DNA of 64,000 bases, from contig NZ_JAJISB010000006.1 of the NCBI RefSeq assembly GCF_021245735.1, forward strand, positions 124,001 to 188,000. The letters are read 5' to 3'. Below, one piece after another: positions 63,801 through 64,000 of this stretch. Position numbers and translations under genes: made by a program. This DNA comes from Brevibacillus daliensis. GTDB lineage: Bacteria; Bacillota; Bacilli; Brevibacillales; Brevibacillaceae. The notes beneath the pieces were generated by a model. That model was given only the letters and a program-made list of their open reading frames with translations. It did no database searches and was not told the DNA's origin. The stretch's first letter is position 1, and the number at the start of each line of letters is the position of its first letter.

Positions 63801-64000
63801 ATGAACATGATCATCAAACATCTAAAAAAATTAGACTGGATCATAATGCTAATTCTAGCTGTTTTTTTCACAACTAGCCTCATATTTATTTATAGTAGTC
63901 AACAAACAGGCCAATACGGGCTAACAAACTTTGTAGGAAAACAAACCGTTTACTATGTTATCGGTTTTGTTCTCATGTTCTACATGTCTGTTTTAGACAT
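63801..64000 (+). CDS. RodA/FtsW/SpoVE-family protein, N-terminal part (cut by window edge)
   Basis: The open frame from ATG 63801 to the window end (66 codons) encodes a basic cytoplasmic start (HLKKLDWIIMLILAVFF) and two membrane helices (about 13-33 and 49-66). The LDW…LIFIYSSQQTGQYGL pattern is typical of the first helices of SEDS glycosyltransferases, closest to RodA. AGAGGA (63788-63793) precedes the start. Which SEDS member it is cannot be decided from this part. Confidence 0.65.
   Translation, partial: MNMIIKHLKKLDWIIMLILAVFFTTSLIFIYSSQQTGQYGLTNFVGKQTVYYVIGFVLMFYMSVLD

Overview
The window is a 64-kb piece of a low-GC Gram-positive chromosome. Gene content and order fit a motile, spore-forming member of the Paenibacillaceae/Bacillaceae, most likely a Brevibacillus (inference). 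The evidence is a Bacillus-type fla/che operon with fliY, cheC, cheD, swrD and sigD, a Gram-positive PolC, mlpA/ymxH/ylxY next to pnp, strong AGGAGG ribosome-binding sites, and frequent GTG and TTG starts. Almost every gene lies on the + strand. No tRNA, rRNA, CRISPR array, insertion sequence or prophage was seen.

Layout. (1) 1-30611: one long flagellar/chemotaxis operon, entered inside flgB. It runs flgC-fliE-fliF-fliG-fliH-fliI-fliJ-ylxF-fliK-(flagellar operon protein)-flgE-swrD-fliL-fliM-fliY-cheY-fliZ-fliP-fliQ-fliR-flhB-flhA-flhF-flhG-cheB-cheA-cheW-cheC-cheD-(unknown)-sigD, then a FapA-type protein, an SwrB-like protein and two poorly known proteins. It encodes the basal body, export gate and ATPase, switch, hook control, number/placement GTPases, adaptation proteins and the late sigma factor. 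No flgD (hook cap) is found at its usual place after fliK. (2) 30741-32668: rpsB and tsf, with a promoter, a folded leader and two intrinsic terminators. (3) 32719-41313: pyrH-frr-uppS-cdsA-dxr-rseP-ispG-proS, covering UMP kinase, ribosome recycling, undecaprenyl and phospholipid precursors, two MEP-pathway enzymes, the site-2 protease and prolyl-tRNA synthetase. (4) 41441-45798: polC with its own terminator, followed by an interposed EmrE/EamA-type transporter. (5) 46990-55542: the rimP-nusA-rnpM-ylxQ-infB-ylxP-rbfA-nrnA-truB-ribF operon behind a 300-nt leader rich in competing hairpins, including a terminator-like hairpin directly in front of rimP. (6) 55526-58267: rpsO with an S15-type leader, then pnp. 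(7) 58272-59908: a BpsA-type aminopropyltransferase gene with a zinc-ribbon tail, preceded by an elaborate leader. (8) 60097-63443: ylxY, mlpA, dut and ymxH. A duplicated scrap of the dut 3' end follows, and the window ends inside a RodA/FtsW-family gene.

The most interesting non-ordinary element is the 58272-58741 leader. A good sigma-A promoter drives a 7-codon ORF (MSVFVLN) with a well-placed Shine-Dalgarno. Its last four codons, stop included, are the 5' arm of a perfect 12-bp long-range helix. Downstream are a first terminator (58485-58510), a run of compact hairpins with competing partners, and a second strong terminator (58634-58674), all before the aminopropyltransferase gene. This is the architecture of a ribosome-sensing transcription attenuator. 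The ligand or stress it responds to cannot be read from the sequence.

Limits: all calls come from reading the sequence and from remembered family features. No database search or folding program was run, and secondary structures were paired by eye.
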